From: Pseudomonadales bacterium | Lineage (GTDB): Bacteria > Pseudomonadota > Gammaproteobacteria > Pseudomonadales > Azotimanducaceae | NCBI GenBank assembly: GCA_028281005.1 | Contig: JANQKS010000093.1 | Location: forward strand, 1 to 52,102 | Length of the DNA stretch: 52,102 bases | Direction of reading: 5' to 3' | Shown here: piece after piece, positions 17,585 to 26,896 of the stretch | Position numbering within the stretch: the stretch's first letter is position 1 | How the letters are laid out: the number at the start of each line of letters is the position of its first letter | The notes under the pieces: model-generated | Database searches by the model: none | What the model saw: the letters and a program-made list of their open reading frames with translations, nothing else | What the model was told of the DNA's origin: nothing | Made by a program: the position numbers and the translations under genes

Positions 17585-18526
17585 ATGACCGATCAACCCA
17601 GCACAGATCTTTCAAATTTATCCAAAGCCAGAGGCGAAAACAGCGAGACCATTGCCGTTGTTCAAGGTGAAGCGGTGGCTGAACTACCCACCGACCTCTA
17701 CATACCGCCGGAAGCTCTGGAAGTATTCCTCGACACCTTTGAAGGCCCCTTGGATCTGCTGCTGTACCTCATCCGCCGGCAAAATTTGGATATTCTCAAT
17801 ATCAAAGTGGCGCACATCACCGAGCAATACATGCAGTACATCGAGTTGATGCAGGCATTGCAGCTCGAGTTGGCGGGTGAATATCTGCTCATGGCAGCCA
17901 TGTTGGCAGAGATTAAATCCCGCATGTTGCTGCCGCGGCCGGAAAACGTTGAAGAGGAAGAAGGTGATCCCCGCGCCGAGCTGATACGCCGCCTGCAGGA
18001 ATACGAACAGATCAAAACCGCGGCGGAAGGCATCAACGAGCTGCCGCGTATGGAGCGTGACACTTATCTGGTGGCGGCCAGCAAACCCGAGCTGGTGCGC
18101 CAGCACGCGGACCCGGAAGTGGATTTGAAAGAGGTGTTGTTGGCCTTGGCTGCGGTCCTGCGCCGCGCTGAAATGTTCGCCAAACACGAAGTGCAGCTTG
18201 AGCCTTTGTCGGTGCGCCAGCGAATGGGTGATGTTTTAGCCATCGTCAACGGTACTGATGATTTTGTGTCTTTCCATGAGCTATTTAGCGAAGAAGAAGG
18301 GCGCCAGGGAGTCATCGTGACCTTCCTGGCCATCATGGAGCTGGTGCGCGAATCGTTATTAGAGTTTGTCCAGGCCGAAGCTTATGCGCCCATCCACGTG
18401 AGGGCCGCCACCCGCACCATGGACCATGCGCCGGTGTTTAACACTAACTATGGCGGCGAAGAATATGGCGGCGAAGAAAACCCTGCTGAGGCCGCCGGCG
18501 GCGAGGACGAAGAGGAGGAAGCCTAA
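17585..18526 (+). CDS. scpA: Segregation and condensation protein A
   Basis: ScpA is the kleisin subunit that bridges SMC heads in chromosome condensation. The 313-residue protein has the N-terminal kleisin motif FEGPLDLLLYLIRRQNLDI, the IKSRMLLPRP segment and a C-terminal winged-helix region (VTFLAIMELVRE), followed by an acidic Gly/Glu tail. Its first 40 residues are a variable extension. The stop codon overlaps the scpB start by one base (TAATG), indicating translational coupling. No smc gene is visible in this window. Confidence 0.95.
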   Translation: MTDQPSTDLSNLSKARGENSETIAVVQGEAVAELPTDLYIPPEALEVFLDTFEGPLDLLLYLIRRQNLDILNIKVAHITEQYMQYIELMQALQLELAGEYLLMAAMLAEIKSRMLLPRPENVEEEEGDPRAELIRRLQEYEQIKTAAEGINELPRMERDTYLVAASKPELVRQHADPEVDLKEVLLALAAVLRRAEMFAKHEVQLEPLSVRQRMGDVLAIVNGTDDFVSFHELFSEEEGRQGVIVTFLAIMELVRESLLEFVQAEAYAPIHVRAATRTMDHAPVFNTNYGGEEYGGEENPAEAAGGEDEEEEA

Positions 18527-19287
18527 TGGACGAAGATCGTATTCGCCGCATTGTTGAGGCGGCGTTGTTGGCATCCGACGGACCGCTCACGATAGCAAGC
18601 CTAACCAAGCTGTTTCAGCCGGGCGAGCTGGATGAAGAACACGCCACCAAGCAGATTCGCGATGCACTGCAGCAACTGCAAGCGGAAGCTGAGCATCGTG
18701 GGGTTGAATTGAAGCGCGTCGCTTCGGGTTATCGTTATCAGGTGCGCCAAGATCTCAGCGAGTGGGTCAGCCGTCTGTGGGACGAAAAACCGCCGCGCTA
18801 TACGCGCGCGCTGCTGGAAACCTTGGCCTTGGTGGCGTATCAGCAGCCGGTTACGCGCGGTGACATAGAGCAAGTCCGTGGCGTCAGTGTCAGCCAAAAT
18901 ATTATGCGCACCTTGCTGGAACGGGATTGGATCCGAGTAGTGGGTCAGAAGGAAGTGCCGGGGCGGCCGTCGTTGTATGGCACCACCAAGGCGTTTCTCG
19001 ACTACTTCAACCTGAAAAGCCTCGATGAGCTGCCGCCTTTGCCGGAGATACGCGCCTTAATTGAGCCCGCACTCGTGGAAGAAGAAAGCCAGCCGCAATC
19101 TGAAGCGGCCGCCGATACGGCTGCGTACAGTGATGCCGCTGCGGAGCTTGAAGCAGATGGCGAGTCCGACAGCAGCGGCAACATTACCGCGCATGTGGAG
19201 ATGCCTGGCGAACAGCCCGAGGCGGACACTGCCGAGCCAGTCAATACCGCGGAAGTGGTACAGCTGCATAAACAACCCAAACACTAA
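18526..19287 (+). CDS. scpB: Segregation and condensation protein B
   Basis: ScpB dimers bind the ScpA kleisin in the SMC-ScpAB complex. Two winged-helix domains occupy about residues 1-175, with the family blocks TLALVAYQQPVTRGDIEQVRG, here read at about 103-123, and GRPSLYGTTKAFLDYF. The C-terminal 70 residues are an Ala/Glu/Asp-rich tail without conserved motifs, making it longer than Bacillus ScpB (about 197 residues). It starts within the scpA stop and is followed by rluB after six bases. Confidence 0.95.
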   Translation: MDEDRIRRIVEAALLASDGPLTIASLTKLFQPGELDEEHATKQIRDALQQLQAEAEHRGVELKRVASGYRYQVRQDLSEWVSRLWDEKPPRYTRALLETLALVAYQQPVTRGDIEQVRGVSVSQNIMRTLLERDWIRVVGQKEVPGRPSLYGTTKAFLDYFNLKSLDELPPLPEIRALIEPALVEEESQPQSEAAADTAAYSDAAAELEADGESDSSGNITAHVEMPGEQPEADTAEPVNTAEVVQLHKQPKH

Positions 19288-19293
19288 CGTCAC

Positions 19294-20160
19294 TTGGTAC
19301 AAAGAGTGTCAAAGACATCCGCCAACGCCGCGCCTGTGCGCGCGGAGAAAATCCACAAAGTGCTGGCCGCCACGGGTATGGGTTCACGGCGTGAAATCGA
19401 ATCCTGGATTGGCGCCGGCCGTGTGGCTGTGAACGGCGAGCCTGCGCACGTCGGCCAGCGTGTTATCAGCACCGACCGCATCGAAGTGGACGGCGTCGCC
19501 ATTGACCTGCGTAACCAACCGATCCCCGAGGTCATCTTACTCAACAAAACCGCCGGCACGGTCTGCAGCCGCAAAGATGAAGAAGGCCGGCCAACCATTT
19601 TTGACGATCTGCCACGTTTGCGCCGCGGTCGCTGGATCAGCGTCGGCCGTTTAGACATGCAAACCACTGGTTTGCTGCTGCTGACCAATGACGGTATGTT
19701 GGCTAACAAGATGATGCACCCGTCAACCGGGTTAGATCGGGAATACGCGGTGCGTATCAATGCCAAGTTGGAAGAATCTGAGTTAGCGCAGCTAAAAGCT
19801 GGCGTGGAAGTCGACGGCGAGTTACTGCGGTTTAGCGATATTCGCTACTACGACGGCACCGACAACAACTCCTGGTATCACGTGGTGTTGATGGAAGGCC
19901 GCAATCGCGAAGTTCGACGTTTGTTTGAGAGCATTGGCTGCACGGTGAGCCGCTTGAAGCGCGTGCGCTATGGGCCGGTGATTCTGCCCAGCTGGTTGCG
20001 TCAGGGGCAGTGGTCGTTGTTGCAAACAGAAGACGTCAAAGCGTTGTATAAACTGTTGGGCTTGCGCTACTCGGCACCTAAACATAAACGCCAAAAACGC
20101 ACCCGCGTGGCAAAAACCACCTGCCTGTTACCCTACCCGAAGCTGGAACAGCCCAACTAA
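19294..20160 (+). CDS. rluB: 23S rRNA pseudouridine(2605) synthase
   Basis: RluB converts U2605 of 23S rRNA (E. coli numbering) to pseudouridine. The 288-residue protein has an N-terminal S4 RNA-binding domain (KIHKVLAATGMGSRREIESWI) and the RsuA/RluB catalytic loop GRLDMQTTGLLLLTNDG with the nucleophilic Asp. The C-terminus is basic. The start is uncertain: TTG 19294 or GTG 19306, neither with a good ribosome binding site. Placement after scpB is conserved in gammaproteobacteria and supports RluB over RluE or RluF. Confidence 0.92.
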   Translation: MVQRVSKTSANAAPVRAEKIHKVLAATGMGSRREIESWIGAGRVAVNGEPAHVGQRVISTDRIEVDGVAIDLRNQPIPEVILLNKTAGTVCSRKDEEGRPTIFDDLPRLRRGRWISVGRLDMQTTGLLLLTNDGMLANKMMHPSTGLDREYAVRINAKLEESELAQLKAGVEVDGELLRFSDIRYYDGTDNNSWYHVVLMEGRNREVRRLFESIGCTVSRLKRVRYGPVILPSWLRQGQWSLLQTEDVKALYKLLGLRYSAPKHKRQKRTRVAKTTCLLPYPKLEQPN

Positions 20161-21002
20161 TCTGCGCTGGGTTGCCAACCCCGCGCTTCGAGCTGTGCGC
20201 CTGTGGCAGGCAGCGTTTTGCCGGATTGGGGTCCTTCCATCAGATAGACGTAAAGCGCCATGTGATCTTCCGCGGTCGGCAGAGTGTCTGGGTCTTCGGC
20301 CGGGTAAGCGGCTGCGCGCATGCGCGTGCGTGTGCCTCCCGGGTTTACGCTGTAGACGCGGATGTGGCCGGCGTTTTCAGTTTCATCCGCGAGCACCTGG
20401 TTGAACCCTTCGGCGGCAAATTTAGAAACAGCGTAGGCGCCCCAGTAGGCGCGCCCCTGACGGCCCACGCCGGATGAGGTGTTGATGACACAGCTGTCCG
20501 GGGCTTGGTCCAATAAAGTGAATAGTCCCTGGGTCAGCATAAACGGCGCGGTCACGTTAACCTGCATGACGCGTACCCATTCGCTGGCGGGGTAGTGGGC
20601 CAAGGGGGTGCGCGGGCCAAGCATCGAGGCGTTGTGCATCAATCCGTGTAAGACGCCATAGCTGTCGGCGATGGAATCGTGCAACGCGTTCACCGCGTCC
20701 ACAGTCAATTGCTCAAGGTCGCAAGGTACAATCACGGCTTCGGTGGCTGTATTGGCTTCGATCCAGTCGAACACCTGCTCAAGCTTTTGACGGGTGCGGC
20801 CAAGTAACATTACGTTGGCACCGAAACTGGCAAATGTTTTGGCGGCGGCGGCACCGATGCCGTCACCTGCTCCGGTGATGAGGATGTTGCGTCCAGCCAG
20901 TGCATCCGCGGTGGGCTGATAAGCCCAGTTGGCGGCCGCTGCGGTTAAAGCCGCATACCCTTTGGCGCCTTTGTGCTGGGTCGGAGAGGCAGGTTCGCTC
21001 AC
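20157..21002 (-). CDS. yciK: YciK-family short-chain dehydrogenase
   Basis: A classical SDR of 281 residues. The cofactor loop TGAGDGIG follows an N-terminal extension of about 40 residues; the catalytic motif YAVSK and the INTSSGVGRQGR serine block are present. YciK homologues sit beside ubiG in Pseudomonas-like genomes, normally with a phosphatase gene (mupP) between them. Here the yciK start overlaps the ubiG stop by four bases, so the two are directly coupled. Substrate unknown. It converges with rluB, the two stop codons overlapping. Confidence 0.88.
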   Translation of the reverse strand: MSEPASPTQHKGAKGYAALTAAAANWAYQPTADALAGRNILITGAGDGIGAAAAKTFASFGANVMLLGRTRQKLEQVFDWIEANTATEAVIVPCDLEQLTVDAVNALHDSIADSYGVLHGLMHNASMLGPRTPLAHYPASEWVRVMQVNVTAPFMLTQGLFTLLDQAPDSCVINTSSGVGRQGRAYWGAYAVSKFAAEGFNQVLADETENAGHIRVYSVNPGGTRTRMRAAAYPAEDPDTLPTAEDHMALYVYLMEGPQSGKTLPATGAQLEARGWQPSAD

Positions 21003-21733
21003 GCCGGCTTCCTCGCATGCACCAAATAGTTGGCGTCAACGTCGCGATTGATGCGGCATTGTCGGGTGAATGGGTTGTAGACTATGCCGCTGATGTCCGC
21101 CACCTCCAATCCCGCGGCACGGATCGCCTGACACAGCTCCGATGGTTTGATGAATTTACTGTACTCGTGGGTGCCTTTGGGCAAGATGTTCATGATGTAC
21201 TCAGCGCCGATCACCAGCAGCGCATAGGCTTTTGGATTGCGGTTGATGGTAGAAAAAAATACATCGCCGCCGGGTGCGGTCATATCAGCACACGCCTGCA
21301 CGGTAGAAGGGTAGTCGGCTACGTGCTCCAACATCTCCAAACAGGTTACCGTTCGAAAATGATTGGGTAGCTCGGCGGCCACTTCCTCTGCGGTGCCTTC
21401 CCGGTAGTTGACCGGCACGTTGGTTTCCAAAGCATGTAAACGCGCCACGGAGAGTGCCTTGCCAGCCATGTCGACGCCGGTCACCTCCGCACCGTTGGCT
21501 GCCATGGCTTCCGCCAAGATACCGCCGCCGCAGCCGATATCGACGGCTGGACCGGCGTTTAACTCAGTGCGTTCCATGATGTAGGCCAGGCGGGCGGGGT
21601 TAATGTCGTGTAGCGCCTTGAAGTCGCCGTCCGGGTCCCACCAGCGATGTGCGAGTGCATTAAATTTGGCGATTTCGTCCGCATCGACATTGCTGTGGCT
21701 TCTGTCGCCTTTTGGGGGGGCGGTGTCGTTCAT
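20999..21733 (-). CDS. ubiG: Ubiquinone biosynthesis O-methyltransferase
   Basis: UbiG performs both O-methylations in ubiquinone synthesis, using SAM. The 244-residue protein has the Rossmann SAM motif VDIGCGGGILAE and the family blocks AHRWWDPDGDFKALHDINP and TINRNPKAY, which separate UbiG from other methyltransferases. Membrane association through the FLF-type region is expected from family knowledge. Downstream on the same strand is yciK with a four-base overlap; mtaD lies about 60 bases upstream. Confidence 0.95.
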   Translation of the reverse strand: MNDTAPPKGDRSHSNVDADEIAKFNALAHRWWDPDGDFKALHDINPARLAYIMERTELNAGPAVDIGCGGGILAEAMAANGAEVTGVDMAGKALSVARLHALETNVPVNYREGTAEEVAAELPNHFRTVTCLEMLEHVADYPSTVQACADMTAPGGDVFFSTINRNPKAYALLVIGAEYIMNILPKGTHEYSKFIKPSELCQAIRAAGLEVADISGIVYNPFTRQCRINRDVDANYLVHARKPA

Positions 21734-21792
21734 ATCGTGTACTTGTCTCTTTTTCGGTGGCTACTGCTTTGGTTCTGGTTCTGGTTAGCCAT

Positions 21793-23106
21793 TCACGCGC
21801 TGTTTTGTGCGTGCCAATTTTGCACGCGCTGCGTCAAATCAGACAGCGAAAGTTGCGTCAGTTCTCCCTCACGCAGCAATGCTTGGCCATTCACAAAGAC
21901 GTTGTCCACTGCTTGCCCGGCATCACCGTGGACGACGGTGGCAAACGGGTTGTACAGCGGCATCAGGCCCAAGGTCTGGGTGTTGATGCTGATAAAGTCC
22001 GCCGCTTTGCCTGCTTCTAAAGATCCGGTGACGTCATTTATGCCCAGAGCTTTGGCACCGTCCAGAGTGGCCATCCGCACCGTGTTCGGTGCCGTGCCCG
22101 CGGCTGCGTTGGCGTTTTCGTGTTTTGCCAGCAGTGCCGCCAGGCGCGCTTCACTGAACATGTCCAGTCGATTGTTGGACGCGGCACCGTCCGTGCCGAT
22201 GGCCACGTTCACGTCAGCGTTGTGCAGTTTGTCAACGGGACAATAACCCGAGGCCAGCTTTAGATTTGAAGTTGGGCAATGCACCACATGGGTACCGGAG
22301 TCCGCGATGAGAGAAAGTTCTGCGTCGCTGATTTGGGTCATGTGGACAGCCTGCAGTTGTGGGCCAAGCAAACCCACTTCGTGTAAGCGATAAATCCAGG
22401 ACTGGCCGGTTTGCGCCACCGCGTTGGCGACTTCCGCGGCCGTTTCATGCAAATGTATCTGCACCATGATGTCGAGCTCATTGGCGTACATACCGATGTG
22501 CTCCATATCATGCTCGCTGAGGCTATAGGCTGCGTGTGGTCCCAGCGCCACATTGACCAAATTTTCGTGGCGATAATGGTGGAACAGCTCCAAGCCTTTG
22601 TGCAGCGCATCGGCGACGTTTTTACTCCACGGATTAACAAACTCGATGAGGGGAAAGGCAAGTTGCACACGTATGCCGTTGTCCACACAAGTCTGCCCCA
22701 CCACTTCCGGGTAAAAATACATGTCGGAAAACGTGGTGGTGCCGCTGCGTATCATTTCAGCGATGGCGAGCTCCGTGCCAAGACGCACGTAATCGGCGTT
22801 CATCAAACGGGCTTCCATTGGCCAGATGGTGTCGTTTAGCCACACCTCCAAAGGTTCATCTTCACCGGCGCCGCGCAGCAGCGACATAGCGGCATGCCCG
22901 TGGGCGTTGATTAAACCCGGCATGAGAATGTGGTGGGGCAGGTGGATGGTGTGTTGAGCTTGGTATTGCGCTTGCAATTCCGCGGCGGGTCCAAGCGCCT
23001 CTATGTGGCTGCCGCGCACGGCTAAAGCGTGGTTTTCCAACACAATATTTTGCGGCGCCACCGGTAACATCCAGGGCGCCGAAATCAGTAAATCACATGC
23101 GTTCAT
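21793..23106 (-). CDS. mtaD: 5-methylthioadenosine/S-adenosylhomocysteine deaminase (TRZ/ATZ family)
   Basis: A 437-residue amidohydrolase that would deaminate methylthioadenosine to methylthioinosine, as shown for the Pseudomonas aeruginosa homologue in the same position next to ubiG. Metal ligands are seen in GLINAHGHAAMSLLRG (the HxH pair), QIHLHETAAEV and GTDGAASNNRLDMF. The N-terminal fragment of the composite beta-sandwich precedes the barrel. S-adenosylhomocysteine or guanine-type substrates cannot be excluded. It is divergent from gyrA, with about 70 bases between. Confidence 0.9.
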   Translation of the reverse strand: MNACDLLISAPWMLPVAPQNIVLENHALAVRGSHIEALGPAAELQAQYQAQHTIHLPHHILMPGLINAHGHAAMSLLRGAGEDEPLEVWLNDTIWPMEARLMNADYVRLGTELAIAEMIRSGTTTFSDMYFYPEVVGQTCVDNGIRVQLAFPLIEFVNPWSKNVADALHKGLELFHHYRHENLVNVALGPHAAYSLSEHDMEHIGMYANELDIMVQIHLHETAAEVANAVAQTGQSWIYRLHEVGLLGPQLQAVHMTQISDAELSLIADSGTHVVHCPTSNLKLASGYCPVDKLHNADVNVAIGTDGAASNNRLDMFSEARLAALLAKHENANAAAGTAPNTVRMATLDGAKALGINDVTGSLEAGKAADFISINTQTLGLMPLYNPFATVVHGDAGQAVDNVFVNGQALLREGELTQLSLSDLTQRVQNWHAQNSA

Positions 23107-23176
23107 AACGCGAGTATAGCGGTACTAAAGAGCGAATCGTGGTAACATTTCCGCCTTTTATTTATGCCAGATTTGC

Positions 23177-25792
23177 ATGTCAGAAATCGGTCCTGAAGAC
23201 AACAAAGATATCCTCCCGGTAAACATCGAAGACGAATTGCGGCAGTCCTATTTGGACTACGCCATGAGTGTCATTGTGGGCCGTGCGCTGCCTGATGTGC
23301 GCGATGGATTGAAGCCGGTACACAAGCGTGTGTTGTTCGCCATGAACGAACTGAACAACACCTATAACCGGCCCTATGTGAAATCTGCCCGCGTGGTGGG
23401 TGAGGTGATTGGTAAGTACCACCCCCATGGCGACAACGCCGTTTACGACACCATCGTGCGCATGGCGCAGGACTTCTCCATGCGTTACATGTTGGTGGAC
23501 GGCCAGGGCAACTTTGGCTCCATCGACGGCGACCCCCCGGCCGCTATGCGCTACACGGAAGCGCGCATGTCCAAAATCGCCTCGGAGTTGTTGGCGGATT
23601 TGGACAAAGACACCGTGGACTTTGTCGCCAACTACGACGACACCCTGACCATGCCGGAAGTGTTGCCCACCAAGGTGCCCAACCTATTGGTGAATGGCAG
23701 CTCAGGGATTGCCGTGGGCATGGCCACGAATATCCCGCCGCACAACCTGTCAGAGACCATCGACGGCTGTCTGGCGCTGTTGGATAACCGCGACATCAGC
23801 GTGGATGAGCTGATGGAGTACATCAAAGGGCCGGATTTCCCTACCGCAGGCATCATCAATGGTAGAGCAGGGATTGTGCAGGCCTACCGTACCGGGCGTG
23901 GGCGTATCTACATGCGCGCCCGGGCAGAAGTTGAAGAGTTGAGCAATGGCCGCGAGCGCATCGTGGTGCATGAAATCCCTTATATGCTCAACAAAGCCAA
24001 ACTCATCGAAAAGATTGCTGAGCTGGTCAAAGACAAGAAGATCGAAGGCATCACCGAGCTGCGTGATGAATCGGACAAAGACGGCTTGCGTGTGGTGATA
24101 GAAGTTCGCCGCGGCGATTCCGGCGATGTCATCCTCAACAATCTCTACACGCAAACCCAGTTGCAGTCTGTGTTTGGCATCAACTGCGTGGCGCTGGTCG
24201 ACGGTCAGCCGAAGTTGCTGAACTTAAAACAGATGCTCGAGGCGTTCCTACAGCACCGTCAGGAAGTGGTCACCCGCCGCACCTTGTATCTGCTGCGCCG
24301 CGCGCGTCAGCGCGGCCACATTCTCGAAGGCCAGGCGGTGGCGTTGGCCAACATCGATGCGGTCATCGAGCTGATAAAAAATTCCGCCTCCGCGGCGGAC
24401 GCGCGCGCCGCGCTGATGGAGCGTCGTTGGGAAGCTGTGGCGCTGTTTGAGTTGCTCGAGGAAGTGGGTTCGGATGCCTGCCGTCCGGAAGGCTTAAGCG
24501 AAGATTTTGGATTTGTGGACGGCCTCTACCGGCTCACCGAAGAGCAAGCCCAGGCGATCTTGGAAATTCGTTTACACCGCCTTACCGCCATGGAGCAAGA
24601 CAAGCTCATGGAGGACTACAAAGGTGTGCTCGACGAGATTGCTGACCTGCTCGATATTCTCGGTTCCCACGAGCGCTTGCTGTCGGTGATTCGCGAAGAG
24701 CTGACCGAGATTAAGAAAAACTACGGTGATGAGCGCCGCACGGAGATCTTAGCCACTCAAGAAGACCTTTCGGTGGAAGATCTCATCAACGAAGAAGATC
24801 TGGTTGTGACCATATCTCACCAGGGGTACGGCAAGTCCCAGCCGCTGGATCTATACCAGGCGCAACGTCGCGGCGGCCGTGGCCGTGCCGCCACCAGCGT
24901 GAAGGATGAAGACTTCGTTGAGCACCTTGTTATCGCCAATTCTCACGACATGCTGCTATGTTTTTCTAACCTGGGTAAGGTCTACTGGATAAAGGCGTTC
25001 CAGATTCCCCAGGGTAGCCGCGGCGCCAAAGGTCGCCCGATGGTTAACATCCTGCCGCTGATGGCGGAAGAACGCATTACTGCCATCATGCCGATCAACG
25101 ACTTCGACACAGATCATTTTGTATTTATGGCCACCGCCAACGGCACGGTCAAAAAGACGCCCCTGGAGCAGTTTTCGCGACCGCGCCCCAGTGGTCTCAT
25201 AGCGGTGGATTTGGAAGAAGGCAATACCCTGGTTGGGGTGGCTCTCACCACCGGTTCTTCGGATGTGGTGTTGTGCTCCAGCGCGGGTAAGGCGGCACGT
25301 TTCAAAGAATCTGACGTGCGCGCCATGGGCCGCACCGCCAAGGGGGTGCGCGGCATCAAGCTCAACAGCGGCCAACGCGTGATTTCTCTGATGATCCCCC
25401 AGGACAACGGCTTTGTCCTCACCGCCAGCGAAAACGGCTACGGCAAACGCACCCCCATGCGCGATTTTCCGGTGAAAGGCCGCGGCGCGCAGGGGGTCAT
25501 CGCCATGCAAACCAGCGATCGCAACGGCCAGCTGGTTGGCGCAGTGCAGGTCTTCCCAGGCGATGAGCTGATGTTGATCAGCAATATGGGCACCCTGGTG
25601 CGTACTGCCGCCGATGAGATCTCCGAACTGGGCCGTAACACGCAGGGTGTGCGCCTGATCAACTTAAAGAGCGGTGAGCTGCTCAACAGCGTGGAACGCA
25701 TTGCGGAGCAGGTGGAAGATCCAGCAACATCTGGGGAAGCCGGTGAGTCATCCGCGGATCAGTCCGGCCCGGACAGCCCTGCAGGCGAATAA
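23177..25792 (+). CDS. gyrA: DNA gyrase subunit A
   Basis: GyrA carries the breakage-reunion activity of DNA gyrase. The 871-residue protein has the catalytic Tyr at 126 ([12 protein letters not shown]) and the GyrA box QRRGGRG at 563-569 opening the C-terminal DNA-wrapping beta-pinwheel, with an acidic tail. In the quinolone-determining loop the sequence is [10 protein letters not shown], so the residue equal to E. coli Ser83 is Asn87 (codon AAC at 23435), while the Asp87 equivalent (Asp91) is kept. gyrA is followed by serC after 24 bases, as in Pseudomonas. Confidence 0.98.
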   Translation: MSEIGPEDNKDILPVNIEDELRQSYLDYAMSVIVGRALPDVRDGLKPVHKRVLFAMNELNNTYNRPYVKSARVVGEVIGKYHPHGDNAVYDTIVRMAQDFSMRYMLVDGQGNFGSIDGDPPAAMRYTEARMSKIASELLADLDKDTVDFVANYDDTLTMPEVLPTKVPNLLVNGSSGIAVGMATNIPPHNLSETIDGCLALLDNRDISVDELMEYIKGPDFPTAGIINGRAGIVQAYRTGRGRIYMRARAEVEELSNGRERIVVHEIPYMLNKAKLIEKIAELVKDKKIEGITELRDESDKDGLRVVIEVRRGDSGDVILNNLYTQTQLQSVFGINCVALVDGQPKLLNLKQMLEAFLQHRQEVVTRRTLYLLRRARQRGHILEGQAVALANIDAVIELIKNSASAADARAALMERRWEAVALFELLEEVGSDACRPEGLSEDFGFVDGLYRLTEEQAQAILEIRLHRLTAMEQDKLMEDYKGVLDEIADLLDILGSHERLLSVIREELTEIKKNYGDERRTEILATQEDLSVEDLINEEDLVVTISHQGYGKSQPLDLYQAQRRGGRGRAATSVKDEDFVEHLVIANSHDMLLCFSNLGKVYWIKAFQIPQGSRGAKGRPMVNILPLMAEERITAIMPINDFDTDHFVFMATANGTVKKTPLEQFSRPRPSGLIAVDLEEGNTLVGVALTTGSSDVVLCSSAGKAARFKESDVRAMGRTAKGVRGIKLNSGQRVISLMIPQDNGFVLTASENGYGKRTPMRDFPVKGRGAQGVIAMQTSDRNGQLVGAVQVFPGDELMLISNMGTLVRTAADEISELGRNTQGVRLINLKSGELLNSVERIAEQVEDPATSGEAGESSADQSGPDSPAGE

Positions 25793-25816
25793 AACAAGCA
25801 CAAAACGGAGACCCTA

Positions 25817-26896
25817 GTGGCTAGGATTTTTAATTTTTCCGCCGGCCCCGCGGCATTGCCCGAGGCTGTGTTAGAGCAGGCGCAGGCGGAGATGCTCGAC
25901 TTTGGCGGCAGCGGTATGTCGGTCATGGAAATGAGCCATCGCAGCAATGAGTTTGTTGCCATAGCCGCGCAAGCGGAAGCCGACTTTCGCGAACTGTTGG
26001 GCGTCTCGGACGCATATCACGTTTTGTTTTTGCAAGGAGGCGCCACTACTCAATTTGCCGGTATTCCGCTGAACATAACGGTTGCGGGAGACACCGTGGA
26101 CTACGTTGATACGGGCTCCTGGTCGAGCAAGGCGATCAAAGAAGCCGAGAAGTACTGTAAGGTCAACATCGCTGCCAGCAGCAAAGGCAGTAACTACGAC
26201 CATATTCCCGCGGTGGACAGCTGGCAGCTCAGTGCGGATGCCAAGTATCTGCATCTTTGTTCTAACGAAACCATTGGGGGAGTGCAGTTTAAAGAGTTTC
26301 CGCAAGTTGACGTGCCGTTGGTGGCGGATATGTCGTCGGATTTCCTATCCCGTCCGGTGGATGTGGAACAGTTCAGCATCATCTACGGCGGTGCGCAGAA
26401 GAATATTGGACCCGCCGGCATCACTGTGGTGGTCGTGCGCAAAGACCTGTGCGGCAAGGCCCGCGACATCACGCCGGGGACCCTGGATTACGCCCAACAA
26501 GCCGATGCCGACTCTATGTCGAATACACCCCCCACCTATACCTGGTATCTGGCCGGATTGGTGTTTGCCTGGCTTAAAGCGCAAGGTGGTTTGGACACCA
26601 TTGCGGCCTTGAATGAGCGCAAAGCGGCGAAACTGTACGGGGTGATCGACAACAGCAATTTTTACCAATCACCGGTACAGCCTTCCGTACGTTCGGTGAT
26701 GAACGTACCGTTTACCATGCCGGATGATGCCTTGGATGCGTTGTTTTTAAGCGGCGCGCAAGAGCGTGGCCTGTCGGGGTTGAAAGGGCATCGCAGCGTA
26801 GGTGGCATGCGCGCCAGCATCTACAACGCGGTCCCCGAAGCGGCGGTGGACGCGTTGGTGGGATATATGACTGAGTTCGAGCATGAGCACGGATGA
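25817..26896 (+). CDS. serC: Phosphoserine aminotransferase
   Basis: SerC transaminates 3-phosphohydroxypyruvate to phosphoserine with glutamate and also serves pyridoxal phosphate synthesis, in this window together with serA and pdxJ. The 359-residue fold-type I enzyme starts FNFSAGPAALPEAVL, and the PLP lysine is Lys195 in YGGAQKNIGPAG. Start GTG with GGAG nine bases before. The 3' end overlaps pheA by 14 bases. The order gyrA-serC-pheA-hisC-tyrA-cmk is conserved in Pseudomonas. Confidence 0.97.
   Translation: MARIFNFSAGPAALPEAVLEQAQAEMLDFGGSGMSVMEMSHRSNEFVAIAAQAEADFRELLGVSDAYHVLFLQGGATTQFAGIPLNITVAGDTVDYVDTGSWSSKAIKEAEKYCKVNIAASSKGSNYDHIPAVDSWQLSADAKYLHLCSNETIGGVQFKEFPQVDVPLVADMSSDFLSRPVDVEQFSIIYGGAQKNIGPAGITVVVVRKDLCGKARDITPGTLDYAQQADADSMSNTPPTYTWYLAGLVFAWLKAQGGLDTIAALNERKAAKLYGVIDNSNFYQSPVQPSVRSVMNVPFTMPDDALDALFLSGAQERGLSGLKGHRSVGGMRASIYNAVPEAAVDALVGYMTEFEHEHG

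Noticed and set aside
24956-25510. A 184-codon open frame antisense to gyrA
   Set aside because: It lies wholly within the gyrA coding sequence and is His-rich as expected from reversed Val/Met codons; no independent support.
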